Shown here: positions 11,911 through 25,040 of the stretch, piece by piece
How positions within the stretch are numbered: position 1 is the first letter of the stretch
How the letters are laid out: the number at the start of each line of letters is the position of its first letter
Source: Paragonimus skrjabini miyazakii
Lineage: Eukaryota > Platyhelminthes > Trematoda > Plagiorchiida > Troglotrematidae
Length of the DNA: 64,000 nt
Assembly: GCA_014338405.1 (NCBI GenBank)
Contig: JTDE01000137.1
Span: 225,772 to 289,771, forward strand
Direction of reading: 5' to 3'
Program-made: the position numbers and the translations under genes
The notes under the pieces: model-generated
Database searches by the model: none
Told to the model about the DNA's origin: nothing
The model's input: only the letters and a program-made list of their open reading frames with translations

Positions 11911-13149
11911 ATAAACTTCTTGATATAAATTCGGCCATAGGAAAAGCAACGTTTGGCTAAGAATCAGAATGCGCCAAAGAGTGTAAATGTACAAAGTTAA
12001 GATACGGTACTACTCCAATGGATTGTTCTACCAAGATAATTTTGCATACTACAAATGAACGGCGCGCAGCATGTGCATAAAAGCGGATACTATTGACCTG
12101 GTACACGTATACCATCAGAGTTGATTTCTTGCTGTTTAGGTTCAATATAGCTAGGAAACGTGACACCGCCTACTCCGAATTCTCCCACTACAAATAAACC
12201 ATAGCGTTGCCTCAATACAACAGTACTCGACCGTATGATTGAACAGGTTACTCATTTCCATCGGGGCTGTTTGAATGAGTTGAGTGAACGGATCAGCCAC
12301 TTATCACTTGGGAACTGCTGTTCTATCAACACCTCTACTGTACCACGGCTCAAAGATGGAAGGAAGATGAATTGTTAGTACAAGGTGCATGCGTGCAAAC
12401 TAGAGGTTCAAAAACTGCCCGCGGTTTTCGGCATACCCAGAATCATTTCTCTTAGAAGTGATGACAGCAAGAGTCCCTTGTTAAATCACCTCTTTCGGAT
12501 TGTCAGAAACCTAGGTCACGGTTACCCTCTACCTTTCCTTCTTCCAGGTTTTTTACTGCATCATATTGAATGTTTTGTTTACTTTTCTGCTGAATCTAAA
12601 ACTTTCTTTTTCCACGCCATCCGGTAAAAATTGCAATAATATGTACTCTTATATTTTTAATGTCTTTCTTCCCAAATTACTTCACGCCATTTGGGTTACA
12701 CCATACTTATTCGATAGATAAGATTTTCACTTTCCTAGTAGCGTGTCATCTATCTAGCCAGTATTAAATAACCGGAACAAAACAGATTTTACTCGCAGGT
12801 CCTCTGGTCTTATTTCTTCTGGTTTACACTGGATACGTGGCACAGTTATCTGAAAATAAAAGTGGCTGATTAAACAAAACGATGTGCACTGTCACCTCGT
12901 CTAAGAAGAATGTAGTGCCGCTTACCTCAAATTCTGAAGGAAATTGTTAGGACGTGTTCTTTATTGCGATAATATGTACGTTTGTGTGGTTAATGAACGC
13001 AGGTTTTCTTGTTCATAGCTTGTTGGAATAATTATCCTGATAGCGCAAGCAGTTAGCCAGGTATCGCGTCTACACTCAGCGACGTATACTGATTCACAGC
13101 TGAACGTTACCTTATATACGGTGGAAGGTTTACAGAGACGCTTGTCAAC

Positions 13150-13370
13150 AGCTAGATGTTGTCAGTCGTGGACCGTTGTGGCTAAAACACTGGAACGATG
13201 GAGCGGAACGACTTTACCCGAGATGCGCGTTCACTCCCATGCCACCTAGTCTAGCTGCGGTTACGGCTATTTGTTGGGGCCGTTTGCCAGCCCAATTCGG
13301 TTGGGAAACTTGCTTATTTGGATAGGACATTGTATCCGGGATCAAAATTTTGGGACGATCAGTATATCAG
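13150..13370 (+). repeat. Second dispersed repeat family, plus-strand copy, tRNA-like start
   Basis: The plus-strand partner of the repeat at 11.64-11.91 kb. A polymerase III A-box-like TGGCTAAAACACTGG (13179-13193) is followed by a B-box-like GCGTTCACTCC (13227-13237), 48 bp start to start, so the family may be tRNA-derived. The body contains CAGCCCAATTCGGTTGGGAA and ends near ATGTATCCGGG-type sequence. I found no target-site duplication. Its core is unrelated to the SINE family at 1.2 and 57 kb. Confidence 0.7.
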
Positions 13371-15180
13371 AATGAGCTTTGCACGTCTCCGCCGATCTTA
13401 CACTAACATGATAACACCAACGCTATTATGACAAATACCAAGTTGGCTTTGCTTTGTGTAAGGGATGCGTAGTGACTGTCATGTTACCTAGTACGCATAA
13501 CTCATGAACAGGACTCGCCAGTTTATCTGAAACCACCAACTGCATTAAACGTGCCCAACAAATATTTGTTTACCTGTTGTTAGTCCGAAGTTTTGGTTGC
13601 TATCGACCGAACACCTCGTAAGTTCTAGCCATCTCTCACACATACGTGATTTAGAGAGGACTCGGATTTGTCAAGCAAAAATAAATTGTTGGGCGTACTT
13701 TTCCTAATATTCACTATCAAATTGGATTATAAGCAGCAAAACGTGAACCTAGCGCCTCTATTTTAAATCAGCTGACAGAAATTAATGGAAGCTAAAACAT
13801 GATGGCCTACATATGTAAAAATGAGGCAGCTGAACGATTTATTGGTTCTCTTGGTTACCCTGTCAAGTGGTAGATGAAATTTGAACCCATTGTTCAATAA
13901 GTTGCCATTTTGTCGTAATTAATTCATGCTACTCAACACGGTCGACTGTTCCTATCAATTTTTTAGGCCCTGTTTTTGTTGTTGAATAGACATCTTGTTC
14001 CGTTTGACCTACATTTTTTGACGAAAATGAATAAAGGCAATTAAAATGATTGAACTGAAGCGGATCAGACCGAATAAACACAAAGCCCACAATATCAGGT
14101 CACTGCACTTTTAATTGAGTGCAATTACTTCGCACTATTTATCAAATGTGGTAAGGTCTTTTTCGATTCGTACGCAGTGAGCTGAAACTTTGCCGAGGCG
14201 GGTGAATTAATTACTGGCACGCACTTCGACCAGTATGAAGTGATGATTAGAATTGCGACCGACATTCACCATGGATCACGTGAACAAGTAAAATTTAGCA
14301 GTTATGTGCAAATTAATTTGCGCAACGTCGGATACATGCGTAAGCAACGTATTCTTTGCTGTTTTCTAGTGAGTATGAAAAATCAGATAGCAACAAAAAG
14401 ATAAACCACCACTTACGGACATGTATTTAGTGTGGGCATCATACAGTCCCAGAAACGGATCAGCTACATGACAGAGCAATCAAGCTAAACATAGGTCTAT
14501 AGAGTGCACATGGCCAAAATGAAGGGACGAGTTCGGCTTTCACATACATGCGATCTAGCGCAGTCTCTAGTCGTCATTCCATTAAGAGTGCCACATCGTC
14601 CCGTACATAGGGTATAGACGTCAACAACGATTTCCGCGGCACCACTGCAATGACTGGTTGTGAGTTAATTGGTTTAGACTACTTGTAAATAACATTTGAA
14701 GTACATCCATACTACATGCTACATACGCTCGTAATCGATATGTGCGAAGTTATAACAGATTTTGATGGCGAGATAAATTTCCTATGGCCTTGCCTGGACC
14801 CTGATGAAAAGCTCAGAATACACGAGTGTCATTTACTTTTCAGTATTAAGAATCGTTCACTCAGTAACAGTTGGGCTTGTATTTGTATAATGTGCAGTCT
14901 TCCAGTGCAGGGTCTAAATCTTGCAAGCTGATACTGGAGAGTTTTCACAAATTTCAGTGCGATTCTTCCGTGGTACAATAAGTCAATTTATTTTCCGACT
15001 AAAAAGGCAAAATGGGTACTAGCAAAGAATCCCTGACATTCTTTTTATTTTCTGCCTCAAAAACAGAAATAATAGCTCTTTTCCTACTCAGGTGTGAATG
15101 TCATTATTTGTTGGTCAGTGAGTTGCTCGTACCGTTTGATTTGACATGCTTGTGAACGCGTGAGTCTGGTGCTTACGGAA
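13371..15180. other. No firm gene
   Basis: AT-rich. A plus-strand frame around 14750-14860 (product containing CLDPDEKLRIHECHLLFS) reads like protein but lacks clear splice sites. No repeats are shared with other parts of the window. Confidence 0.4.
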
Positions 15181-15191
15181 CTGATTATTAG

Positions 15192-15445
15192 GAAGAAAAT
15201 TTATGAGATCAGAATTTGTCATTCTTGAACATCCACCGGAGTGTGAACGTCCGGTTACGTGTGGTCCCGCTTCTTCAAACTCTTCGGTTGGCAAACTTTG
15301 TTTTTCTGTTCACCTTGTCTGTCTGTTTAACCAAAGAAATTTCATTTCCAGAAGGCATTTCAAATTAGAATATATTTTCACGCATTTACACAAAATGTAC
15401 TCATATATATGTATATATATATATATATCTATTGGAAACATTTAA
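15192..15445 (+). CDS. Candidate exon with ATG, unknown protein
   Basis: A possible acceptor (GATTATTAG, ending at 15191) precedes a frame with an ATG at 15203. The first 35 residues look coding (MRSEFVILEHPPECERPVTC, then GPASSNSSVGKLC). The tail runs into a TA-rich microsatellite and is not credible, so the exon probably ends before about 15,310 at an unseen donor. No domain recognised. Confidence 0.3.
15403..15429. repeat. (TA)n microsatellite
   Basis: A nearly pure TA dinucleotide run, interrupted by one TG. Confidence 0.9.
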
Positions 15446-16606
15446 AAGAAGCACTCACCGAGTTACGAACGTCTGAATGTAATGTTTTAACCCCACAGTG
15501 GAATCCGGTATAAATTAAATTAATGTGCCGGTTTAAGATTGTTTTACCGCTTACCGTGTGTTTATGGAGCGGTATCATCCAGAAATGTACGTGAATGTGG
15601 AGACTTCCTGGGTTAAATGAGAACGCGTCTCAATATGTGAGAATAAAATAGGTTTGCAGAGAAACTGTTCTGTTATGCACAAACCTGATGAATGTTGGAC
15701 TACATAGGTTGGTCGAAGAATGTTTTCAGTTAGCTTTCTATCAGGCTGCAGAACGTATTTATACTAAAATGTTTTGATTCTGTCTACTTTGGCCATTTTG
15801 TTGGTATGATAGAATATTTCCCAAAATGGAACTGCTTTTGTTGCCTTTGTTGATACATTTTGTTACGGTAATAAATATACTTGGACCGGCAAATGTGTTA
15901 GCGAATATAACCAACTGTATTCACTAAAATTCCACCGCACTCCACAATGTCAAAGGTTTGTTGGCGATACGGATCCTAAACGTGGTTTGTTCCCCCTTTT
16001 GTTTATAACTAGCTTCATCTAAGGTCATTCGTCTCAGAAATGTCGCAGAGTGCCTTGTAGACAATTAAAAATGAATGAGATGATTTGTAGTTATCAGTTT
16101 GTAGCAGAAACGCTATATAACATTTGCTTGTATGTTAACATATATCACAACATCAATAAGGTTCCCAACTACTTCCCCCCTTTAACACATTAGGATGTCT
16201 CAGGGACAAATTACTTAACTCGAATACCAAAATTATCTTTCGAATTGACGCTAATTTACGAGATATTCACTGGTTTTGCTGATGTTGATTTTTCAGGTTA
16301 CAGAGTGGTGCAAATTGAGTTTAATTAATTGGAGTCCAAACAGTGTACATAAGTCTACACTAACCAAATTGGGCAAGTAATCGCCAGTGGACTACGGTAG
16401 GCGGAATTTGTGAATGAGAGAGACAGGTGAAATGTGACGGACATGGAGTGAACGCATGAATTTTGACACAACCATGTCTCAGCGATGTATACTGATTGAT
16501 CGAGTTTTAAAAAATGGACAACAATTGACATAGCGAAAATATACAAACAGCAACTTTCAAATGCTATTTTGAAGATGGAGTGTATGGGCGGTCGGCAATC
16601 CAACTC

Positions 16607-16632
16607 CGTGCTCCAATATCGTGCTCCAATAT
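16607..16632. repeat. Perfect 13-bp tandem duplication
   Basis: CGTGCTCCAATAT occurs twice head to tail (16607-16619 and 16620-16632), a small recent duplication of the slippage type. Confidence 0.9.
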
Positions 16633-17166
16633 ATGTGCAGCTTACTATCAGATAAACTACGGGAATTTGTTGACACAAGAGTTTAGTTATTAACAGCCGA
16701 GAATGCAATGAACCGAACAATATCATTCGCTATATTACGCCGACAGCAGACTTGTTGAAACATGAGTACTGGTATATGTAACGTGTGGTCTGAACTCAAT
16801 GGAACATGTGCGGCATAAAATAAGCCACCTGACCGTATTTCTGTGTCCAGTTCTCTTCAGCATATAACTCCTGAACAATAAATAGTTGCTGAGAACTACT
16901 TATTTAGTCTTCAGCGTCTTCGTACATCACGGTATGCTATCAGATCTTCCTGAGCGTGTTTTCCGGTTGATATGGCTAAAAAAGAGAATGATTTACCTCG
17001 TTTAGGTTGCTTGGAGTCTTTGAAGATAAATGATCGAACTGTTAACACGCATGAAGCTTTGGTTATTTCCGGTTAATATTAGTCTGTCGACTAATGAAAA
17101 TGTTGCCGATTGTTCGCTCGAGTATTAGTTTAACGTTTGTGATTGCAATGAGAAATTCAGTCTGAC

Positions 17167-17272
17167 CTTTAATGCCGTTTTCTTCAAACAATCCGTCACA
17201 ACTGACCATTTAACGGTTTCATGTGCAGTTGCAAGGTGAACTTGTGTGTTAGCTAAAAACCATCGAGGCTTG
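17167..17272 (-). CDS. Candidate 106-bp internal exon
   Basis: On the minus strand a pyrimidine-containing acceptor (ACTACTGCTTACGACTAG) is followed by an open frame and a GTCAGA donor directly after AAAG. The exon enters with one base completing a codon and leaves in phase 0. The product is RWFLANTQVHLATAHETVK followed by WSVVTDCLKKTALK, compatible with a folded soluble protein but not recognised. Both splice signals are acceptable and the exon has a typical animal size. Confidence 0.42.
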
Positions 17273-18649
17273 CTAGTCGTAAGCAGTAGTAACAGATGGT
17301 CGGTGAGTTTACTGACTGTAATGAGAAAAATCACGTTTGAAGTAGGTAAAACTAAAACGCAGGATGATATTAGCTAAGAAACTAAGTAAGTACCCAACTA
17401 CGAGTCACCTGAAGAGTGGACGTTCCTAGAATTGTTACATTTAAGTTGAGGAAAGATTAGCCTCGTGTGTGAAAGTTGTACAAGAATGTGGATGCTGCCT
17501 ACACAAAATGATTGGTTACCTTTTTTCTACCCATGGAACAATTCCGCGAAGATCAGTTAGTTTTAAGTGGCTCCGGGTTAACTGAAAGTAATAACCTCGA
17601 AATGTATCCACTCCACTTCACTAGTGTGCCTACCAATATTGGATAAGTCTGTGTTGCGTGGCTGGAGGTCTAATTCAAGTTTACGAATAACAAAATTCCG
17701 ATTTGTTCCGGTTCTGCCTACAGATAAATGTGAGATGATGAGATAATATATACTTCGTAAAAGCTACCTTTAAATTTACGTTTACTTGCATCGATTATCA
17801 TTTGCACAGTGTTGAGTCCGAATCAAACATTTTCTCCCCGTTGAAAGGATACAATTTGCAATCTCATTCCGTCTCTGACCAGTTTTAGAGCCACCTCATT
17901 CTGCCCAAATCACAGAATTAATCAAAAGCAGACAGTATACTACAAAATGATATCTGAGACACTGAATAAAATGCTCAAATGGTTTGTACCGTCCATATAG
18001 AGAGAAATGTTTGTGACTTGAATAACCTTTCTACTGAGAGCAACATAGACCAGATTTTCGTACAATGAATATTCAGGCAATCATCGAACAGAAAAATGAT
18101 AAATGATTCGATAAATATAGCTTATGTAGTTCGGATAAGTATTAAACAGATGAATTTATAGTGTTGCGAGGCAATACATCTAACTCCATCCCAAATGTCC
18201 CCAGTTTTGTCTCAAGAGTTCCGTGACAACATAATTACACGTGCTATTTACAAATTTGCGTTGTCCGAAGCAGACAACATGGGAATAACATAGCAAAAGT
18301 TAGGGCGACGTTTTTAACGGACAAGCGGTATTGTGGCAATTACAAAATAGCAACATCGTTTAACACGAAGAAGGCAATACATGATATAAAACTGCATAAG
18401 ATATGGAGTATTCTTCGACTGAATATCAACCGACATCAAAAACCGAGCAAAACCTTTGAACAAAGATGACTATCACAACAATATTTAACAAGGACATACG
18501 AAGAGAACTAACTTATAATAGCATTGATGGTCCGAACTGGCATTAGTAAGATAAAGCTTCGCTACTAAACTAATAAATCCTTATGAAAAACGTATCATAG
18601 TCTACTACGTGGCGCCAGACTCATACCACTGTTCACGCTTTGCGTCAGT

Positions 18650-19800
18650 CACTATCTAAATGTTAATTGATAAAACGAGACATGTATTGACGTGGGTTCA
18701 ACGATGTTTGCTGGTACGACAGTGTGGCTCATGTATCTGTCTTGTAGGTCATCCTGTGGTAAAGGTCGGACGAAAAGCCATTCGGGAATCAACTCCGAGA
18801 TATTCTTCAAAGTATTCATTTGCAACCCAGCGGTGAATAACCTACTCATCTGCACATCTTCTATCAGATTGTGTTATCTTGTCATCATCGATGCATCCAG
18901 TGGTGTTGTTTAGAGCACGCCGCTATAACAGAGGAAGGGAAAACGTATAAACTTTTGCGTAGATCCCCATTTATAGGTGTGGAGAATTCAACAGTATGCG
19001 ATAAGTTTCGCCTGAGAATGCCCTCGAAGGTTGCGGTCTACTTGGATGGAATCATCCTTTTATGACGGAAAGCCAAAGCAAATCAGCCATGGTCAGGATA
19101 TAGAGAACAACTCCTCATCTTAAGCCACCACTGGCCATCAGAATGCAATATATCAACGCCTCTGAATGGGTGTAGTTTGATAAGTCCACTTGGTCAAATA
19201 TTTCACCGTCCAACGAAATTCCGTCGATCATTGATACAACCTCTCACCAAATTAGCTTTTTGTAATACCTCGACAGATTTGATAGTCCCTAACACCAACA
19301 GTAGAAAAAGGACGCCACAATCTGAGTCACTTATACAGCTTCATATGAGTCAGATATGATTCACCGTGGACAGAACAGCTGTCGGACAGAGATGGCCAAT
19401 TCCTTTCAGGGAATGTCAAAGTTTCAATTATATCCCTTATCTGTGCACTTATATTTAGTACAATGATTTCATCCATAGTTGGGAGATCTCTGTCGATAAC
19501 TCACGTTGGTTTATTGCTAGTAGCAGCAATGACAATTTCCAACTTCCGTAGTGCAAGATGCGGAAGTTGTGATTCTCTGCTAACGTGTCTTTGTGGTCGG
19601 CGTTCATTCGTGTTTATCATCACGTCTACCTCTACAAGCGCGCAACTGTATGTTATCGGCTAACCAAGCTAACTCAGTGAACGCATTTCTAACGGCGCCA
19701 CTTCAATGGTTTGTTTATTCCCGGCAAAACGAATCCATAGAGCTACTTCGGAGACTGGATTGTACAATGCAGTTTGATTTCTGACCACAGTAACAGTAAT
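18650..19800. pseudogene. Decayed coding-like region, strand uncertain
   Basis: Over 1.1 kb, long reading frames are broken only by single stops or shifts. On the plus strand about 160 codons between about 18,915 and 19,359 carry one internal TGA (19063-19065), with LLRRSPFIGVENSTVCDKF before it and LGQIFHRPTKFRRSLIQPL after it. On the minus strand consecutive frames give ALYNPVSEVALWIRFAGNK, RESQLPHLALRKLEIVIAAT and SELIPEWLFVRPLPQDD. Such low stop density over this length suggests an old protein-coding sequence, perhaps a retroelement. No RT, integrase or endonuclease motif could be fixed, so family and strand stay open. Confidence 0.38.
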
Positions 19801-22353
19801 GAACATCATGCGTTTTGTTCTGTTTCTGAGTATGAAGCGCATTCATGCTTTGGAAATTTCTTCTTCGCAACTAACTTGATCACACATAGAGACAAAGTTT
19901 TCTCGCCAATTTTTAAAAATTTCCCCGAAAGACAACATATTTCCGTTCACGAAGTAAGAAACTTGACATACAATCAACAAATGCTTCTCAATTAAAGGTT
20001 AATTATTTATGTACATATCTTGAAAGTGACTAGGGGAACTCAGATCAAAACGTTTGCAAACAGGTTTTGTGTTGTTAATTCAAGGGCAATAATTGGCGTG
20101 ACAACAGTCTTATTAACATGTGGATCATATTGCACTGATGACAGACGTGTGCTTCCTCAGTTTAACACCATATGAATTTAGGCACACATTTATATTTGAC
20201 TAGTAGTATAGCCTGAAATGATCGACTGCGACCGTTTTCACGACTCGGATGTCACCAATACAATATTCCCTAAGGATCAGGTTAGCACACTCTCTCTGGT
20301 TAAACGTCGACTCCTTGAAAATAGACGCATTTAAAATAGGATTTTGTACGCAAATGTACTAGTTAATTATCAATCAGGCTTCGATTCACCAACACCTCAT
20401 AAGTAATTACCGAAGACCAAACAGAATACCGATGCGTGAATATGTTACAGTTATTCCATGAATGAAATCAACATATTTCGCGTACTTCATTTCTTAAGAC
20501 AAAACATGATTCTCCAAATGTTTTCTCCGTTGACCTGAGGGGAAATAGTTTTTGGAGTTCCGGTTTACATTCACTGATTTAAAATACTTCATCGTTTTGG
20601 TAAAACCCATTCCTTGTATTGCCTAACACTAATCAGTTTCATCCTCCCAAGCAAATTCAATTAGACTGTGGACGAAATGTATGCTTAATTCCAAAGTGAA
20701 GATTGTAATATCAATTTGGCGGGATGAAACTCATTTGTGCATCTAGTTTTTATCTGTCGTGGGACAAGTGAGAACTGATGAAGTGACTGAAGACGCATGG
20801 AGTGATTTCAGATTAATTCTGATGAACCTGTCAGTCTTCACTTCAAGATTATATAATCGTTTCATCGCTTCGCGTTTTTCATAAATACACAGAAATATTT
20901 ACTTCCAATTGAGAAATCATCAACAGTGTTATTGATTTAGAGAATTTGTAATTCAGCGGGTGAAAATGACCGATAATGTAACACGGACCCTATAATAATG
21001 AAGACATTCTCCAAACATTACATTTAGATCACTTGAAATAATGAAACTGAAAAGGATTCGAGGGTTCTGATCTCATTCACTTTATGCTAGATTTACACTT
21101 GGGAATATTTTCATCATTCATTGAGGTAATTGGTCAGAGAAGTTTTATTACGATTGGCTTGTGAAATTTATTAACCGTACCCTTAATAACAGTATTGTTA
21201 TTTTTTATAGATTGTGTGTTTTCATTATGGATCAGTTTGATGACTAAGTGGTTCAAACATATGGCTGACAAGAACGTGCAATAAACAAAACATTCAAACA
21301 TCTCATTTTCACAGAAAAGCATTCGAGAGTGAGATTCCAACACATATCCAACTGAGCCCACCTTGAATTTCATACAGGCAGCGTCACCTTTTGGTATGTA
21401 CAAGATATGAATGTTCTATAATTCTGGCCAACTGGCTTCTAAGTCACAACCAATCAAAACAAGTTTGATAGTTATTTGAACAAATCAAATAGAATTCGAA
21501 AACCAGTTCAAAAAGTTCTAACGGACTTAACTGTATTCATCCATTGTGCCACTAAAACGTGAACCCTGAGTTAACTAATTAGAAGAGTTGAATATACAAG
21601 CGCAGCCGCATGAAACTCATTGAACTTGGTCAACGTTTGTTTACAATCACAATAACAAGTCTGCTCTAAACTTCATCTAAACAGGCAAATGCAGTTTCTC
21701 TAGTTCACTGAAGTTGTGTGAACCTTCAAACTCAGACCATTAATGTGTTTACGACCTGCTTTGGTGGACTTGGACTTGTTACGGAAAGCACGAGTTTTGG
21801 ACAATTTCAGCTGATTACAGAATTCAAATTACCAAGCTGGTAAAGACTCGTCTCTAGCTTCTATGCTCGAGCAGCGAGACAAGAGAATATCATACTATTC
21901 AATTTCCCTCCTCCGCATTTAATCTCTTGCCAGTATTGTTCAGTCACTTCTGGTTTACAAAGTGAGGCGTCCTGCTTTATTGACGCGATTATTGTTCAAG
22001 ATGTCTCTTTCACATAAGACTAAAGTAAAGCGTAAATTGCTCGGACGTCTTTCATCTAACTACCGGTAGCATTTAAAGTTACATGAGTGTTAGTTGCTGT
22101 CATTTTGGACGTAACCTGTACAAATTGCATACACCAGTTACATCGTATCTATACAAATTGTTGGCGTGTGTATGTGAATAGGTTTCACAGCAACCGCGTT
22201 GGTAAATACTTTACAAGCGATATTTGTAGAGTTGATGAGAGAGCATATACTAGACTCAGTGAAAATCCTGACAGGTGCTTGTTCATTATGCGGAGCCGAG
22301 CTATTTACTGCTGAGAAGTTCACGTAAAGAAGACAACATCTTAATTTGTCATC
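19801..22353. other. No gene recognised
   Basis: AT-rich sequence with scattered short frames and no shared repeats or family motifs. Confidence 0.5.
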
Positions 22354-22368
22354 TTGAAAGTAAACATC

Positions 22369-22611
22369 ATGGAACAGTTCAGTGTGAATTGTACACCACC
22401 TACAATTGATCACACTCCCATAGACTTTACAGTAATGATGTTTCAAAATAAACTACTAAAATTGTATCATATGGTTATAAGAGCCCCTCAGCTCATCTTT
22501 GACACAGGCGGGATTAACGCTCTGGCCCCGTTTACAGTAGGTGACTACGTTGATCATCACTCAATTATCAAAACAACAACCACGGACGAATTATCCAATG
22601 CACTTAAATAG
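22369..22611 (+). CDS. Candidate 80-codon frame with good ATG context
   Basis: The ATG at 22369-22371 has A at -3 and G at +4. The 80-residue product begins MEQFSVNCTPPTIDHTPIDF and has a plausible middle (RAPQLIFDTGGINALAPF, then TVGDYVDHHSII). No signal peptide or domain. It could be a small protein, a first exon or a chance frame. Confidence 0.33.
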   Translation: MEQFSVNCTPPTIDHTPIDFTVMMFQNKLLKLYHMVIRAPQLIFDTGGINALAPFTVGDYVDHHSIIKTTTTDELSNALK

Positions 22612-23351
22612 TATGGAGGTCATTTAGTCATCTCTATAAATATTACTTGGCGACTGTCTTGTGAACTACAATCAATGGCGTTGGCACTGGGAACTGCATA
22701 TAAGATTAAACTACAAATGTTCAGCGACGTTAATGTAAACTGAACATCAAAATTAATCGCGGCTCTCGCAATCCCATGTTTTGTTCGGCTGGTCTTTGAG
22801 ATTCAACCTACTTAGAGAATAAACAATCCAGGCTTATAAAACGATCGGTGGTTATCCATTAAGAAAGGTGCAAATCTAAAGTTAATCGTTAGATAAATGA
22901 ACGTCAAAAGCCGCACAACAATGTTTACATATTCAACAGTTTTAATTCATTAACCTAAGCGTTAGGTAGTTAGCTTAACAATATACGTGCAACCGTCACG
23001 ACGAAATAGTTACAACTACATGGGATACATTGAGCTTTGTGTCTAACTATGAGGTACACTAATGTGCGCATCTAATGATTACTGAATAAGGGATCGTTTA
23101 CGCTAACTCATTTCCACCCCGTCTATACTTATGCGTTGTTCGCACCAAACACCACAGTAACATGAGTTCCTCATTTTTGCCAACCACCAAATTCGAATTA
23201 TGTTAGCATAAATCAGTGTCAGATGATATATTGTACACCGAAACAAACCCAGAGAATATTTCTCTTTTTGATGACTTCCAATAGCTTACTCGGCGCACAT
23301 TTGTATTCACGATTACTCAAAATACAACATTTTTATGCAGTTGCATAGATT

Positions 23352-24163
23352 GTGTCTGGAGTTACTTGGTTGTTGGATAATTTGAACAACATGCCCATCC
23401 CTCTTCTCTTAATCGCCCCTGTTAATTTGCTGGCGCATTTTCCAGCAAGTTCTTGTCGGCACTCACACGAAAGCCTAAAACTGGGCCAAGAAAATATGTT
23501 GCTCACTCTGCTTCAATTGAAAGCATTGCTTTTGAAAGACTCATTGAACTTCTCATCAAGTGTTTAACATACCGATTTCAGATAAATTAATGTGCATACG
23601 TCTCAATTAGTTTATAGCACGAATAATTTTCCCTCAAGGTCAGTAAAAAACCGGCATATGATTTTTCTACCTTTGAGTCAAATTTTGTGCTCGGCACAAC
23701 TTTTCACAACGGCATCCTCATCAACGAGACACCAACAAACTTGTTCCAAGGAAACGTACAGTTTTTTTGAGGTTTGCTAGTATACTCGCTAGTTGAAATG
23801 CTTGTTTAGAAAACCCAGTCGCATATTCAAATGTGGAAACGCTCGCGAAAAATGCATTGGAGGCCGCTATGTATTCCGCCTTTTTGCAATACATCAGTAA
23901 GAAGCATTTCTACGGTTTCTTTTCGGAGTTTCGGTGAGTACGTCAGACGCATTATTGACGAGGCATTCTGGTGCGTCTCAATTTACCATCGTTTCATATC
24001 AACCGCGAGTTTGACCATCAAGTGGCAACAACGACATCTTGTTGGACTTGGCATACAAAGTATCCCACTGATTTTCTGTAGTGAAAAGAGTAAGACACCC
24101 GGGTTGTCAGTCCAAACCTCTGGACGAGAATGTCACACGAGTGCGGTGAGATGTATGATTTAG
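23352..24163. pseudogene. Decayed coding-like region, strand uncertain
   Basis: Three consecutive plus-strand frames (23352-23567, 23592-23780 and 23831-24163) leave only short gaps, and the minus strand is also open in pieces (for example ELAGKCASKLTGAIKRRGMG near 23,420 and LEQVCWCLVDEDAVVKSCAE near 23,730). Stop density is below that of the flanks. I read it as an old broken coding sequence, possibly a retroelement or processed copy, with neither strand nor family established. Confidence 0.3.
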
Positions 24164-24807
24164 CAGTTTGTTTGCTTTTTGTATATTTGTGGAAATGGCT
24201 GGGGGGATTAGGCTTTTTAGTGTCTTAGACTAGAACTGGGTATAGCTTACTATTTACCCGGATTAGCTAGCTCTTTTCACAAGAATATATTGCTTTCTTT
24301 GGGATAACAAAACGTCTATTCCTAATGAATAGACAAAAACACATGCTTGTCCCTAAAAATTTCAAGTAACATCCATAAACAGGTTACCCTGTTCAACATA
24401 TCGCGTTAAACTTAATGTAGCTGACGAGTCGAATGTTTCCAGTTGTGTCCTTATAGTTGTATTGTGGTGTGTTGATCAGAACTATTTGATACAAGGCGTT
24501 CGGAGAAACGTTGCCTGGTTGTCGGCATGCGCCCCGGATGATGTATTTCTCTGCTGAACACCGATTGTTTTGTGTGTGGTTTGCCAAGGTTCACTGCTAC
24601 TGTTCCTCACCCACCTTCCTTCGTCTATGCGATGTACATTGATCGTCTAGACTTACACAGTGGTAAGTCGGTCACCTCATTTCGCGTCTAACACAAAGCA
24701 AGTATTGAACAAAGTATTAACCATTTAGGGTTTGGCTTCATGTCAATCAGTTCATGTAGAACAAATAGAGATCATGGTCTAATAACTGCAACGTTGTTGG
24801 AGTAATA

Positions 24808-24880
24808 ATGAGTATCAACGTTTCAAAACCTCCACCATCACCTACATATCTTAGTGCTAAGCCAACACTTCAGCCCGAAG
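24808..24880 (+). CDS. Candidate first coding exon, proline-rich
   Basis: An ATG at 24808 (A at -3) opens MSINVSKPPPSPTYLSAKP followed by TLQPE, and the frame meets a good donor (CCGAAG|GTAAAA) after 24880 in phase 1. The Pro/Ser/Thr-rich start suggests a disordered N-terminus. A further plus-strand stretch ending in a GTAAGT donor at 24662 (product ending PPSFVYAMYIDRLDLHS) lies just upstream and might be another exon. The downstream exon was not found. Confidence 0.38.
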
Positions 24881-25040
24881 GTAAAATAACAACCTTGGAC
24901 AGACCCACGCTTTCCTCACAACCAGTTTTCTCCTCTTTGTGCATAGATAACTATCTATTAAGACAGAGGCCGACCATTGCAAATATTTGCCATTTTGTAT
25001 GAGTCAACCAATATCAATCTGGTGTTGTAAAAGAATGTGG

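Noticed and set aside
22087..22446. Overlapping 75- and 102-codon frames on opposite strands
   Set aside because: Neither has an acceptable start or splice context, and the better-supported ATG frame at 22369 lies partly across them.
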